Made by a program: the position numbers and the translations under genes. Shown piece after piece: positions 31,876 through 40,328 of a DNA stretch of 40,370 nt. The stretch's first letter is position 1. Each line of letters begins with the position of its first letter. The notes under the pieces were generated by a model, which was given only the letters and a program-made list of their open reading frames with translations, did no database searches and had not been told where the DNA came from. Source of the stretch: Yinghuangia elevatio (GTDB taxonomy: Bacteria; Actinomycetota; Actinomycetes; Streptomycetales; Streptomycetaceae); contig NZ_JBEZFP010000085.1 of the NCBI RefSeq assembly GCF_040649515.1, positions 1 through 40,370 on the forward strand, written 5' to 3'.

Positions 31876-31903
31876 CGGTCGGCCGGGCGTGCCCGGCCGA
31901 CCG
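31876..31903. terminator. Strong hairpin terminator after siderophore binding-protein gene
   Basis: A stem of about 12-13 bp (CGGTCGGCCGGG pairing with CCCGGCCGACCG) closes on a very short loop. It starts 12 bases after the stop codon and lies before the convergent dynamin gene, so it may work in both directions. Confidence 0.8.
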
Positions 31904-31953
31904 ACGGCGCCTCCCACGCGCCTCCCCCGCGCGTCCCAGGCTTCCCAGGCTTC

Positions 31954-34032
31954 CTAGGCGTCCTGCGAAGTACGGCTGTGCGCCAGGGCGTTGAGGGCGT
32001 CCAGGGCCTCCCGGCCTTCGGCCACCACGGGCTCCAGGGCGCGGATGCGTTCTTCCAGGTCGTAGTGCTCGCTGTCGGTCATGCGGGTGGCGATGGAGGC
32101 CATGCGCTGTTCGAGTTGCGAGCGGCGCTCGTTGAGGATGCGTTGCGCGCGTTCGATGATCTCGGAACCGGACTGGCCGGCGGCACTGATGAAGTTCTGC
32201 CGGACCTGCGCGGCGGCGAGGTCCAGGTGGTTGATGTAGTCGGTACGGGCCACGTCGTTGCTGTCGCGGCGGCTCTTGCGGTAGCCGATGCCGCCGTACA
32301 GTGCGCCCGCGGCCGCGGCCACGCCGATGGGGATCAGCGCGAGTCCGCCGGTGACGACGCCCAGTGCGGTGGCGACGCCGGTGGCCAGGGGCGCGACGAG
32401 GCTGACGATGCCGGCGGCACGCTGCACGATGTCCTGGACCTCGGCCGGGCTGCGTTCGGCGGGCGGGACGAGGTCGTCGACGTTGATCGGGCGGGCACGC
32501 GGGAGTTCGTCCTCCGTCATGGACTCCCGGACGACCTCGGCGAGGATCGCGACGACGTCGGACTTGAACGCCGCGAACTGCGCGTCCCACAAGGGCGTCG
32601 GCGCGCCGTCCTGGCTCAACCACTCCTCGATCGCCTGCGTCTTGCGCACTTCGAGGCGGTGCAGGTTGCGGGCCCGGCGTACGTCGGTCTCGCGTACCTG
32701 GGCGTCCAGTTCGGCGTGCAGGTGGTGGGCGAGCGCGCGCCGCCCCGAGAACGCCCGGTCCACGGTACGCAGCCGCTCGTCGAGCAGGCGTTCCAGGCGG
32801 CCGATGGTCAGCCGTGAGGCGGTGCTGAAGGTACGCACCCGCAGCCGCAACGCGTCGTGTTCGTCGGTGAGCTGGTCCACGGGGATGCGCAGTGTGCGCA
32901 GTTCGTCGGCGGCGACGTTCCAGTGCGGCTCGAGGGCCGCGCGGGTCTGCGCGGCGACGAGCGCGACGTGGTGGCGCCCGGCCCCGGACTGGATGACGTC
33001 GTTGACCGCCCGGCGCAGCACGTCCATGCGCCCCGCGGCCCGCAGTTCGTTGCCGCGCGCGACCCGGTCGGGCTCGCCGGACGCGGCCTCGTAGGCCCCC
33101 CGGGCCTCCAGGGCCGGCGACACCGGCTGGAACCCCGCGCCGATGAAGTCCAGGTCGGGGCGTCCGTCGGGGAGCGTGAAGTTCTCGTGCAGGTAGCGGT
33201 TGTTGAGGTCGACGGTCGCCTGCCAGGCCGGCTTGTTGTCGAGCCCGATCTCCAAGGCCCGGTCGATCGCGGTGACCACCCAGACGACGCGCCTGCCGCC
33301 GGCTTCGGCGCGCAGGAAGCGGATCAGTTCGAGGTCGTCGTCCGACAACGACCGGGTGGCGTTGGCGACGTAGATGAAGCAGTCGGCGTTGTGCACGCGG
33401 TCGCGGACGATCTGGTTGTGGATCTCGTTCGGCGACCCGTGCCCGGGCAGGTCGTACAGCTTCGCCGGCAACTCGTAGGTGTCGATCAGCAACTCGAGTT
33501 CCGCGACGATGCGGTCCCAGTGGCGCTCGCGCCGGGCGGTGACGTTCGCCTCGGTGCTCGCGTACGCCGCCACCTCGATCGGGCTGAGGTCGGGCCCGAT
33601 CTCCTCCCACTCGTCGGAGTCCGTGAACCGCACGCGCAGAAATCCGCGGCCCCCGGCGCTCAGTTCGCCCTCGGGGTCCTTGACCGGGACGACCGTGGCC
33701 GGACAGGAGGTCGTCGGCGTCGGCGCGGACGGCAGGATGCCGATGAACTGGTCGGCGAGCACTCCGCCGTGGACGACCTGGCGCAGCGTCAGATGCCCCT
33801 GCAGCCCGCTGAGCAGAAAGCTCTTGCCGGACGAAAAGCCGCCCAGCAGGCCGATGTTGATCAGCGACGAGGCGGCGCGCTGGCGCAGCCGTACCAGCCG
33901 CTCGACGTCGCCGGCCCGCTGCTCCCGCGCCCCGTCGTCGCCCGGCAGCACCGCGTCGAGGCCGGCGAGCCAGCGCGACCCCAGCTCCAGCATGCGGTTC
34001 AGTTCGGACCGGAGTCCCTCAAGGTCGGTCAC
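31954..34032 (-). CDS. Bacterial dynamin-like GTPase
   Basis: The 692-residue protein has a large GTPase domain: P-loop GGFSSGKS (64-71), a dynamin-like G2 region TTSCPATVVPV, G3 DLPGHG (194-199) and a G4-like TAID. A long helical stalk follows, interrupted by a hydrophobic pair of segments at about 538-583 (VSLVAPLATGVATALGVV, then ALIPIGVAAAAGALYGGIGY), and a coiled-coil-rich C terminus. Bacterial dynamins of this kind bind and remodel membranes; in Streptomyces DynA/DynB act at sporulation septa, but those occur as a pair and this gene stands alone. A GTG at 34032 with GGGGGA upstream was chosen. The exact role is unknown. Confidence 0.85.
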   Translation of the reverse strand: MTDLEGLRSELNRMLELGSRWLAGLDAVLPGDDGAREQRAGDVERLVRLRQRAASSLINIGLLGGFSSGKSFLLSGLQGHLTLRQVVHGGVLADQFIGILPSAPTPTTSCPATVVPVKDPEGELSAGGRGFLRVRFTDSDEWEEIGPDLSPIEVAAYASTEANVTARRERHWDRIVAELELLIDTYELPAKLYDLPGHGSPNEIHNQIVRDRVHNADCFIYVANATRSLSDDDLELIRFLRAEAGGRRVVWVVTAIDRALEIGLDNKPAWQATVDLNNRYLHENFTLPDGRPDLDFIGAGFQPVSPALEARGAYEAASGEPDRVARGNELRAAGRMDVLRRAVNDVIQSGAGRHHVALVAAQTRAALEPHWNVAADELRTLRIPVDQLTDEHDALRLRVRTFSTASRLTIGRLERLLDERLRTVDRAFSGRRALAHHLHAELDAQVRETDVRRARNLHRLEVRKTQAIEEWLSQDGAPTPLWDAQFAAFKSDVVAILAEVVRESMTEDELPRARPINVDDLVPPAERSPAEVQDIVQRAAGIVSLVAPLATGVATALGVVTGGLALIPIGVAAAAGALYGGIGYRKSRRDSNDVARTDYINHLDLAAAQVRQNFISAAGQSGSEIIERAQRILNERRSQLEQRMASIATRMTDSEHYDLEERIRALEPVVAEGREALDALNALAHSRTSQDA

Positions 34033-34097
34033 AATCCCCCACGTTCCGAACCAGGCGCCGACTCGTCGGCACCCGCCATTCCCGGGTGCAGGCCTCG

Positions 34098-34118
34098 GAC
34101 ACGGGCGCACTCCGTGTC
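34098..34118. promoter_or_regulatory. Inverted repeat in the dynamin/hydrolase divergent region
   Basis: GACACGG and CCGTGTC are perfect 7-bp arms separated by seven bases. The repeat lies between divergent starts at 34032 and 34168 and could be an operator. No cognate regulator gene is adjacent. Confidence 0.35.
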
Positions 34119-34167
34119 GGACAACGACCGTACAGTCACCCGATCACCTGAGCACGCGAGTTGCCCG

Positions 34168-35493
34168 ATGACAACCCTGTCTCCCCGGCTCCCCGACTCC
34201 CCGACTCCCCGGCTGGGCGGCGCCGCTCCGCGCGCGGAGACGCCGGGGCGGCGGGAGAATGGACAACAGGGGGACGTCCTGCCGCGGCTCATGTGCATCC
34301 CGGAGGCGGCCGTGACCGAGTTCGAGGATCCGCTGTTCCAGATGTTCGCCGCGCGCACGCTCGGGCTCGTCTCGCGCGGTGGCGCCGAGACCGGCGAGGT
34401 CGCGGCGATAGCCGGGCACGTCAAGCCGGGCGACGCCGACTCCTGGTACAACGCGTGGGCCGCCACCGCGTCGCGCGTGGCGGCGGAGGCGGAGGACAGC
34501 CGGTCACGCGGCCACCGGCGGAGTGCGGCGGAGGCGTTCTGGCGGGCCACGACGTACTTCCGTGCGTCGTACCAGCCGCTGTTCGGCGCGCCCGTCGACC
34601 CGCGCCTGAAGGCCGCGTTCGCGCGCGAGCGCGAGTGCTTCGCCCGCATGGCGCGATTGGCTCGGCCCGCGGTGGTGGCGGTCGACGTGCCGTACGAGGA
34701 CACCACGCTCCCCGGCTACCTCTGCATGCCCGACGACGACAACGCGGCCTCCCGCGCGACGGTGGTCTCGGTCAACGGGTACGACTCGAACGTGCACGAG
34801 ATGTACTGGGCGCACGCGATCCCGGCGACGCGCCGCGGGTACGCCGCGCTGCTGGTCGACGGCCCGGGCCAGGGACAACCGTTGATCGAGCAGGGGCTGC
34901 CGCTGCGCCCGGACTGGGAGGCGGTGGTGTCGCGGGTGGTCGACTTCGCGTGCACACGTCCGGAGGTCGATCCGGAGCGGATCGCGGTGCACGGCTGGAG
35001 CCTCGGCGGCCACCTGGCGCCGCGCGGGGTCGCGGGCGACTCGCGAGTGCAGGCCCTGATCGCGGATCCCGGACAATGGGACATGATCTCGCACTTGCCC
35101 GCCGAACTCGCGCAGCGCGTGGGCGACACCGATGCCGCCGAGTTGGGCGCGTACCTCGCCCCGGCCGCGGAAAGCCCGGTCGGTCACTGGAAGTTCGTGC
35201 AACGCGCCCAGTGGGTCCACGGGGTGGACAGCCTCGGCGAACTCGTCATCGACATGGCCCGCTACCGGATTTCGGACGTCGTCGACCGCATCACGTGCTC
35301 AAGCCTCGTCGTGGCCAACGACAGCGACCCCCTCTCCGCGCAGGCGAAGCAGCTGTACGCCGAACTCCCAGGCCCCAAAACCCTGCTGCGGCTTCCGAAC
35401 GGCCAGGGCTACGACGGCCACTGCCAAACCGCGAACCGCTCGGGCTTCGACCGCTTGGCCTTCGACTGGCTGGACGAGGTGATACGCGCCTGA
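34168..35493 (+). CDS. Alpha/beta hydrolase (FrsA/DHPON hydrolase-like)
   Basis: The 441-residue protein has a helical cap region at the N terminus (about 45-170) and an alpha/beta hydrolase core. The nucleophile elbow is GWSLGG with Ser278; the acid is in NDSDPL (Asp385 or Asp387) and His418 lies in DGHCQ, giving a plausible catalytic triad. The family includes FrsA-like and 2,6-dihydropseudooxynicotine hydrolase-like enzymes that cleave C-C or ester bonds. The substrate cannot be inferred. The ATG at 34168 begins with a low-complexity segment coded by tandem 8-base repeats; a start at the ATG at 34291 would give the usual family length. It is divergent from the dynamin gene. Confidence 0.85.
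   Translation: MTTLSPRLPDSPTPRLGGAAPRAETPGRRENGQQGDVLPRLMCIPEAAVTEFEDPLFQMFAARTLGLVSRGGAETGEVAAIAGHVKPGDADSWYNAWAATASRVAAEAEDSRSRGHRRSAAEAFWRATTYFRASYQPLFGAPVDPRLKAAFARERECFARMARLARPAVVAVDVPYEDTTLPGYLCMPDDDNAASRATVVSVNGYDSNVHEMYWAHAIPATRRGYAALLVDGPGQGQPLIEQGLPLRPDWEAVVSRVVDFACTRPEVDPERIAVHGWSLGGHLAPRGVAGDSRVQALIADPGQWDMISHLPAELAQRVGDTDAAELGAYLAPAAESPVGHWKFVQRAQWVHGVDSLGELVIDMARYRISDVVDRITCSSLVVANDSDPLSAQAKQLYAELPGPKTLLRLPNGQGYDGHCQTANRSGFDRLAFDWLDEVIRA
34181..34212. repeat. Tandem 8-bp repeat
   Basis: Four copies of CTCCCCGG or CTCCCCGA follow each other. The unit is not a multiple of three, so slippage would shift the frame if the hydrolase starts at 34168. This is a reason to suspect a downstream start. 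Confidence 0.8.
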
Positions 35494-35499
35494 CGCGCT

Positions 35500-35532
35500 G
35501 GACGGGCGTCGACGGGGCGTGGACGGGGCGTG
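35500..35532. repeat. Three imperfect 11-bp repeats between convergent genes
   Basis: Two copies of GACGGGGCGTG (35511-35521 and 35522-35532) follow a related GGACGGGCGTC. They lie between the hydrolase stop and the convergent maltokinase-cap-like gene. No clear terminator hairpin was found in this gap. Confidence 0.6.
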
Positions 35533-35596
35533 GACAAGGCGGGTCGCGGACGTCCTCGAAGCCACCGCGGCCCTGACGGTCGGCCCGTACAGGCGG

Positions 35597-36193
35597 CTAC
35601 TGCCGCGCGAAGCCGGCGAACACGCCTCGTAGGGTGGTCCCGTCGGGCCCCGACCACCCGGCGACCAGGTGACGGGACGTGCCCGGCTCGGCGTCCGACG
35701 CGCGCAGTACGCGGTTGACGCACACCTCAGGCGTGTCCGGTCCGCTGTCGGGACCGTCCGTACCGTGCACGGTGACGGTCGGGTCCGGGGTGTCGCTCTT
35801 GCTCTGGTGCTGCGGCACCGCCTCGCCGCGCAGGAGAGCCCGCAACTGGGCCGTCACCACCGGGTCCTGGACGCCGTCGTAGATCCACCGGGTACCGAGC
35901 ACCCCGTGCTCCGAAGTGCCGATCAGCGCACCGCCGGGCACCCCCTCCAGCGCCGCACCGCGGTAGCTCATCGGCACCAGGTACGCCACCGGCTCGGCCC
36001 CGGACGCGTCCGCCACGACCATGAACTCGATCCCGACCTCGCCCGCCGGATCGTCCAGCCGGAACCCGCCGGCCCGGGTCAGGTCCGACGCCGCGGTCGC
36101 ACCGCCGCCGACGTACCAGCTCTGCTTCGGCAACCAATCGGCGAGCAGCTCCAACTTGGTGGGCGTCATGGTGGTGTGGTGGATCGAGGCCAT
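35597..36193 (-). CDS. Small protein resembling the maltokinase N-terminal cap domain
   Basis: The 198-residue protein contains LLADWLPKQSWYVGGG near the N terminus (residues 15-30), like the cap domain that precedes the kinase part of mycobacterial maltokinase (Mak_N_cap). The phosphotransferase domain is absent, so the cap is a stand-alone protein. The later text (VAYLVPMSYRGAALEGVPGGALIG and GTRWIYDGVQDPV, given in parts) agrees with this family. Stand-alone versions are common in Streptomyces, with unknown function. The ATG at 36193 has GAGGAG upstream and lies nine bases after the MFS gene stop, so they form an operon. Confidence 0.8.
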   Translation of the reverse strand: MASIHHTTMTPTKLELLADWLPKQSWYVGGGATAASDLTRAGGFRLDDPAGEVGIEFMVVADASGAEPVAYLVPMSYRGAALEGVPGGALIGTSEHGVLGTRWIYDGVQDPVVTAQLRALLRGEAVPQHQSKSDTPDPTVTVHGTDGPDSGPDTPEVCVNRVLRASDAEPGTSRHLVAGWSGPDGTTLRGVFAGFARQ

Positions 36194-36202
36194 GCGAGCT
36201 CC

Positions 36203-37543
36203 TCACGCGTGGTTCCGGGACCGCTCCGACGTGACTGGCTCGAACCTATACGAGAGCCCTGCCCCCGCCGGGTCGACCCGGCCCAGGGTGCGGACCGGTC
36301 GGGTCAGCAACAGAGCGGTGGCGGTGAGGAGGGCCACCGCGGCGCCCACCAGGAGCACCCGGTCGGTGCCGAAAGCGTCGACGGCCGGGCCCGCCAACGC
36401 GCTGCCGATGGGGTACATGCCGACAGAGCCGGCGACCTCGTACGCGTGGACGCGGTTGAGTACGTCGCCCGGCACCTGGGTCTGCACGCTGGTGGCCCAC
36501 ATGACACCCCAGACCCCGATTCCGGCGCCGACGCCGATCTGGGCCGCGGCGAGCAGCCAGACCGGCCAGCCGAGCACGATGCCGAGCGGGTACAGCGGGT
36601 ACGCCAGCATCGCCACGGCACCGGCGGCGAGCGGCCGTTGGGGCTTGTAGCGGATCGCCAGCAGGCCGCCGGCCACGGTGCCCGCACCCAACGCGCAGTT
36701 GAGCAGGCCGAAGGCGGTCGCGCCGTGCTCGGGCACGATGACGCCCGCGGCCACCGAGAGTTGCGGCCCCCAGGAGAGCACTGCGAAGACCATCCAGATG
36801 ACGATCACGCCCCAGAGCCAGCTTCGCGAGCGGAACTCCCGCCAGCCGACCGCCAGGTTGCGCCACAGGGTCTCGCCGGCCGGCGGGGCGGGCACCGGTC
36901 CCAGCCGGAGCACGAAGAGGCAGACGGCGCTGGTCCCGTAGGCGACTGCGGAGATCACCATCACCCAGCCGGTCGCCCCGAAGCCCACCAGCGCCCCGGC
37001 CAGCGCCGGGCCGCCCAGTCCGGTGACCGCCTCGGAGGTACGCAGCACCCCGTTGGCCCCCTGCACGTCCCGGGACACCAGCGGGACGGTCGAAGAGGCG
37101 CCCGGCTGGAACATCGCGTTGGCGGTGCCGGCCACCACCAGGAGCGCGTACAACTGCCAGAGGCGGTCGATGCCGTGGATGAACAAGAGGGCGAGCAGTA
37201 TGTGGGCGGCAAGGTTGGCCAGATCCGCGGCGATCATCATCCGGCGGGCGGTGAACCGGTCGGCGAGTACCCCGCCGAACAGCACGAGTCCGGCGAACGG
37301 GCCGACCAGGAAGGCCATCGCGTACCCGGCGGCGTTCAGGCCGTAGCCGCCGCCGAGCAGGCCGGCCGAGACGGCGACCGGCAGCATGGCCCAGCTCAGC
37401 AGACCCGCGCTGCGGGCGGTGAAGTAGTACCGGAACTCGCGGGACCAGATCGCCGGCCCGCCGACCGGCAGGGCCTCGGCCGGCCCGGCCCGGCCCCCTG
37501 CGGGCTCGGCCGTCGCGGTGCGGTCGGTCGGACGTACTCCCAT
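36203..37543 (-). CDS. MFS transporter (drug/metabolite exporter type)
   Basis: The 446-residue protein has about twelve hydrophobic helices and a cytoplasmic N terminus. The loop between helices 2 and 3 reads GGVLADRFTARRMM, the classic MFS signature (GxLaDrxGrr). It belongs to the MFS_3-like exporters that include siderophore and antibiotic efflux pumps. Two ATGs are possible, 37567 and 37543; the second has GAAGGG upstream and was chosen. The maltokinase-cap-like gene follows after nine bases, and the XRE-SARP regulator gene lies 328 bp upstream on the same strand, so export of a metabolite under its control is plausible but inferred. Confidence 0.88.
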   Translation of the reverse strand: MGVRPTDRTATAEPAGGRAGPAEALPVGGPAIWSREFRYYFTARSAGLLSWAMLPVAVSAGLLGGGYGLNAAGYAMAFLVGPFAGLVLFGGVLADRFTARRMMIAADLANLAAHILLALLFIHGIDRLWQLYALLVVAGTANAMFQPGASSTVPLVSRDVQGANGVLRTSEAVTGLGGPALAGALVGFGATGWVMVISAVAYGTSAVCLFVLRLGPVPAPPAGETLWRNLAVGWREFRSRSWLWGVIVIWMVFAVLSWGPQLSVAAGVIVPEHGATAFGLLNCALGAGTVAGGLLAIRYKPQRPLAAGAVAMLAYPLYPLGIVLGWPVWLLAAAQIGVGAGIGVWGVMWATSVQTQVPGDVLNRVHAYEVAGSVGMYPIGSALAGPAVDAFGTDRVLLVGAAVALLTATALLLTRPVRTLGRVDPAGAGLSYRFEPVTSERSRNHA

Positions 37544-37870
37544 GACGGCTCGGCCCTTCGGCTCCATGGCGGGTCGACCCGCCGGTACGGGGTGGGCGCG
37601 GGAACGGCACCGCGGTGCGACCACCGTAGGGAGGGCGGCTCGTCAGGGGTCTGCTGCCGGACCAGAGGTTCGGGCGCCCGGCGAGAAGCCGCACCCGCCC
37701 GAAGGCACCGGTGCTGACCTGGGCTTTTATCGGGCCCCACGACTGGTCTCGCCGGAACCGGCAGAACCGGCGGAACTGCCGGAGCAGTTGTCCGCCTGCT
37801 GCGAGGTCCGGCGTCAGGGGTCAGGCGTCAGGGGTCAGGGGTCAGGGGTCAGAGCGTGCCGCAGAAACCG
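37544..37870. other. Intergenic stretch between regulator and MFS gene
   Basis: This 327-bp stretch holds a 7-bp tandem repeat (37813-37854) next to the regulator stop. On the leftward strand a less GC-rich patch around 37,725-37,740 (GATAAAAG) could be part of a promoter for the MFS operon. No small gene was found. Confidence 0.45.
37813..37854. repeat. Six tandem copies of a 7-bp unit
   Basis: The units read GTCAGGG, GTCAGGC, GTCAGGG, GTCAGGG, GTCAGGG and GTCAGAG without gaps. The array starts 16 bases beyond the stop codon of the SARP-type regulator gene and is a likely site of slippage variation between strains. Confidence 0.9.
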
Positions 37871-40078
37871 TCAGGCCGCCGCGTCGGTGCGGCGGCGCTG
37901 CCAGTCGAGGAGCCGCTTCCGGGCGGCGTGCGCTTCCGCGTCCTCGCCGACCAGCTCACGGGCGTACGCGCGCATCAGTTTGTCCAGCACGAACCGGCCG
38001 GGCGTCCCTTCCCGCACCAGATGGGAGTCCGCCAGGCTCACCAGCAGTGCGGCGGACTCGGCCGGGGTCGAGTCCGCGAGCGCCGCGGCGGCGTCCGCGG
38101 TGAAGGCCGGGCCGGGCATCAGTCCGAGGAGCCGGAACATCCGCCGGGCCGCTGCCGGGAGCACGCGGTACGAGAGGTCAAAAGCGGCCCGCACCGACGA
38201 GCGCCGGTCCCCTTCGATGTGCAGCTTGGCGAGCACGTCGTCGTCCGCCAACTCGGCGCAGTAGTCGGCGATGCCGATGTTGCGGGCGACCATGTTGGCA
38301 CCGGCGGTCCGGACGGCCAGCGGCAGGCCGCCGCACACCCGTACGAGCCTGCGGGCCGCCTCCGCCTCGGCCGCGACCCGGCAATCTCCGACGATGCCGC
38401 CCAGGAGACGGCTGCCCTCCTCCGGATCGAGCACGTCGAGGAGGAGCCGGCGGGCGCCGTCGCTCGCCACCAGCCCGGCGAGCTGGTTGCGGCTGGTGAC
38501 CACCACCGCACACCCCGGGGCGCCGGGAAGGAGCGGCCTGACCTGCTCGACGTCGCGTGCGTTGTCGAGGACGACCAGCACCTGCCGGTCGGCAAGCAGC
38601 GTGCGGTAGAGCGCGGCGGCCTCGTCCTCGTCCTCGGGCAGGTGGCCGGGCGGAGCCCCCAGGGCCCGAAGGAATTGGGCGAGGACGTTGCCAGGACGCA
38701 GCGCCGGGAGCGGTGAATGGCCACGCAGATCGACGAACAGCTGCCCGTCCTTGAAGTGCCCGCGCCGCTCGTGCGCCCAGTGCGCGGCGATGGCGGTCTT
38801 GCCGACGCCGGGGGCGCCGACCACCGCGACCAGGTCGCGGCGCCGCACGGGGTCGGGCGAGACGAGGGCGTCCAGCACCCGCATCTGCCGGGCCCGGCCG
38901 ACGTGGCTGCCGATCCTGGCGGGCAGCTGGGCCGGCGCCGGGAGCCGTCCGGCAGGCACCGTACGGTCACCCGGCGCCGCGCGCTCGCGGTGCTGCCCGG
39001 GATGCCGCCCCGGGTCCCCGGTGGCGGGCAGCTCCCGGCGCAGCACCCACAGGTGGGCGTCGCGGACCTCGGCGCCCGGCGCGATGCCCAGCTCCTCGTC
39101 GAGCCGGGCGCGCAGGCGGCCGAACACGTCGAGCGCGGCGGCCTGTTCGCCGCTGCCGGCGAGGGTGCGGATCAGCCGGGCGTGCAGCCCCTCGTGCAGC
39201 GGCTCGGTGGCGACCATCTCCCCGAGTACCGGGACGGCCTCCTCCGGTCGACCCAGCTCCAGCGCGGCGTCGGCGTGCAGCAACGCCGCCGCGACCCGCC
39301 TGTCGTCGGCCGCCACCGCGGCCGGGTGGTGGCGCAGCACCGGGTCCGCGTCCGCGAGCACCGGGCCGCGCCAGGTCCGCAGGGCCTGTGTGAGCGACTC
39401 GTACGCCGCTCCCGTCTCCGCCCCGCGCAACTCGCGCTTCGCCCGGTCGAGCAGTTCGTCGAAGTGCCCCAGGTCGATCTGCTTCCGGGACACCTCCAGC
39501 CGGTAGCCGGTGGGCGTACGGACGACGGTCGGCGGTGGGACGGCACGCGCCCCGCCCGGTTCCAGAAGGTGGCGGACCTGGCTGACGTACGTGTGGACCA
39601 GGCTCTGGTGGGAGCCGGGCGGCCCGTCCGGCCACAGCGTCGCGGTGATCTCCCCAAGGGTGGCGGGTTCGGGGTGCGTGAGCGCCAGCAACCCGAGCAG
39701 GCGGCGCAGCATCGGGCTGGTGACAGGGACCGGGGACCGGCCGCGCAGGAGGGCGAGCGGACCGAGGATCAGCAGTCGGGGCCGGGCGACGGCGCGCACC
39801 GGCCCAGTACGGGCGGCGGCCCGCAGGTCCGACAGCTCGCAGGCGGTCAACTCCAGTGCGCCGGCCAGGCGTTGCAGGGTCCGAGACTGGGGCCGCCCGA
39901 CCCGGTTCCGCTCGATGTCGCGCAGCGCCCTGGTGCTGATCCCGGCCCGCGACGCGGCGGCCTCCTGGCTCAGCCCGGCCCGCTTGCGGAATGTCTGGAG
40001 GCGCGTGCCGAAGGAGTCCGGGTCGTCCGTCGCGCCTCCAGGGGGATGGTGTCCCGTGGCCGACGTCCTCTCCACCAT
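37871..40078 (-). CDS. XRE-SARP-NB-ARC transcriptional regulator
   Basis: The 735-residue protein (738 from the ATG at 40087) combines four parts: an XRE-type helix-turn-helix (LQTFRKRAGLSQEAAASRAGI, shown in part as RKRAGLSQEAA; about 25-75), an OmpR-like SARP DNA-binding domain (about 95-185), a BTAD helical domain (about 195-340) and an NB-ARC ATPase with P-loop GAPGVGKT (about 417-424), kinase-2 VLVVLDNARD and GLPLAV. It lacks the C-terminal TPRs of AfsR. SARPs activate antibiotic and metabolite genes. The ATG at 40078 was preferred because GAGGGG lies nine bases upstream; it touches the ATG at 40087 directly. A DasR-like site lies about 60 bp upstream. The extra XRE domain makes it unusual. 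Confidence 0.87.
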   Translation of the reverse strand: MVERTSATGHHPPGGATDDPDSFGTRLQTFRKRAGLSQEAAASRAGISTRALRDIERNRVGRPQSRTLQRLAGALELTACELSDLRAAARTGPVRAVARPRLLILGPLALLRGRSPVPVTSPMLRRLLGLLALTHPEPATLGEITATLWPDGPPGSHQSLVHTYVSQVRHLLEPGGARAVPPPTVVRTPTGYRLEVSRKQIDLGHFDELLDRAKRELRGAETGAAYESLTQALRTWRGPVLADADPVLRHHPAAVAADDRRVAAALLHADAALELGRPEEAVPVLGEMVATEPLHEGLHARLIRTLAGSGEQAAALDVFGRLRARLDEELGIAPGAEVRDAHLWVLRRELPATGDPGRHPGQHRERAAPGDRTVPAGRLPAPAQLPARIGSHVGRARQMRVLDALVSPDPVRRRDLVAVVGAPGVGKTAIAAHWAHERRGHFKDGQLFVDLRGHSPLPALRPGNVLAQFLRALGAPPGHLPEDEDEAAALYRTLLADRQVLVVLDNARDVEQVRPLLPGAPGCAVVVTSRNQLAGLVASDGARRLLLDVLDPEEGSRLLGGIVGDCRVAAEAEAARRLVRVCGGLPLAVRTAGANMVARNIGIADYCAELADDDVLAKLHIEGDRRSSVRAAFDLSYRVLPAAARRMFRLLGLMPGPAFTADAAAALADSTPAESAALLVSLADSHLVREGTPGRFVLDKLMRAYARELVGEDAEAHAARKRLLDWQRRRTDAAA

Positions 40079-40146
40079 GGCCTGCATCCCCTCGGCGCCT
40101 CGTGTCCGTGCACGGCCGGTTCCGCGGATCCCCGGCCGGTTATCAG

Positions 40147-40162
40147 TTTGGACTAGACCAAT
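40147..40162. promoter_or_regulatory. DasR-like (dre) operator upstream of the SARP gene
   Basis: The bases TGGACTAGACCA (40149-40160) differ at one position from the TGGTCTAGACCA core of the DasR responsive element, and 12 of 16 bases match the full consensus ACTGGTCTAGACCACT. CTAG is rare in Streptomyces DNA. The site lies 60-70 bp before the regulator start. Confidence 0.55.
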
Positions 40163-40295
40163 GTGCGGGGCAAGGAGGTGGAGTTCGTCCCCGGGGAGGG
40201 CTGGAAAGCATCCAATAGTGGGCGTTTTAGGTCATTCTGGGCCGACCTGGGCCCGATGCCGCCGGACGCGCTTCCCGCCGCGTCCGGGCAAACGA

Positions 40296-40325
40296 TTGAG
40301 GGCCCGGCGATTGCCGGGCCCTCAA
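40296..40325 (-). terminator. Intrinsic terminator downstream of tRNA
   Basis: A perfect 13-bp stem (TTGAGGGCCCGGC with GCCGGGCCCTCAA) closes on the loop GATT. On the leftward strand it is followed by CGTTTG. It starts four bases after the tRNA CCA end and fits termination of that tRNA. Confidence 0.88.
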
Positions 40326-40328
40326 CGG

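Noticed and set aside
37813..37854. CRISPR array
   Set aside because: Units are only 7 bp with no spacers, so this is a simple tandem repeat.
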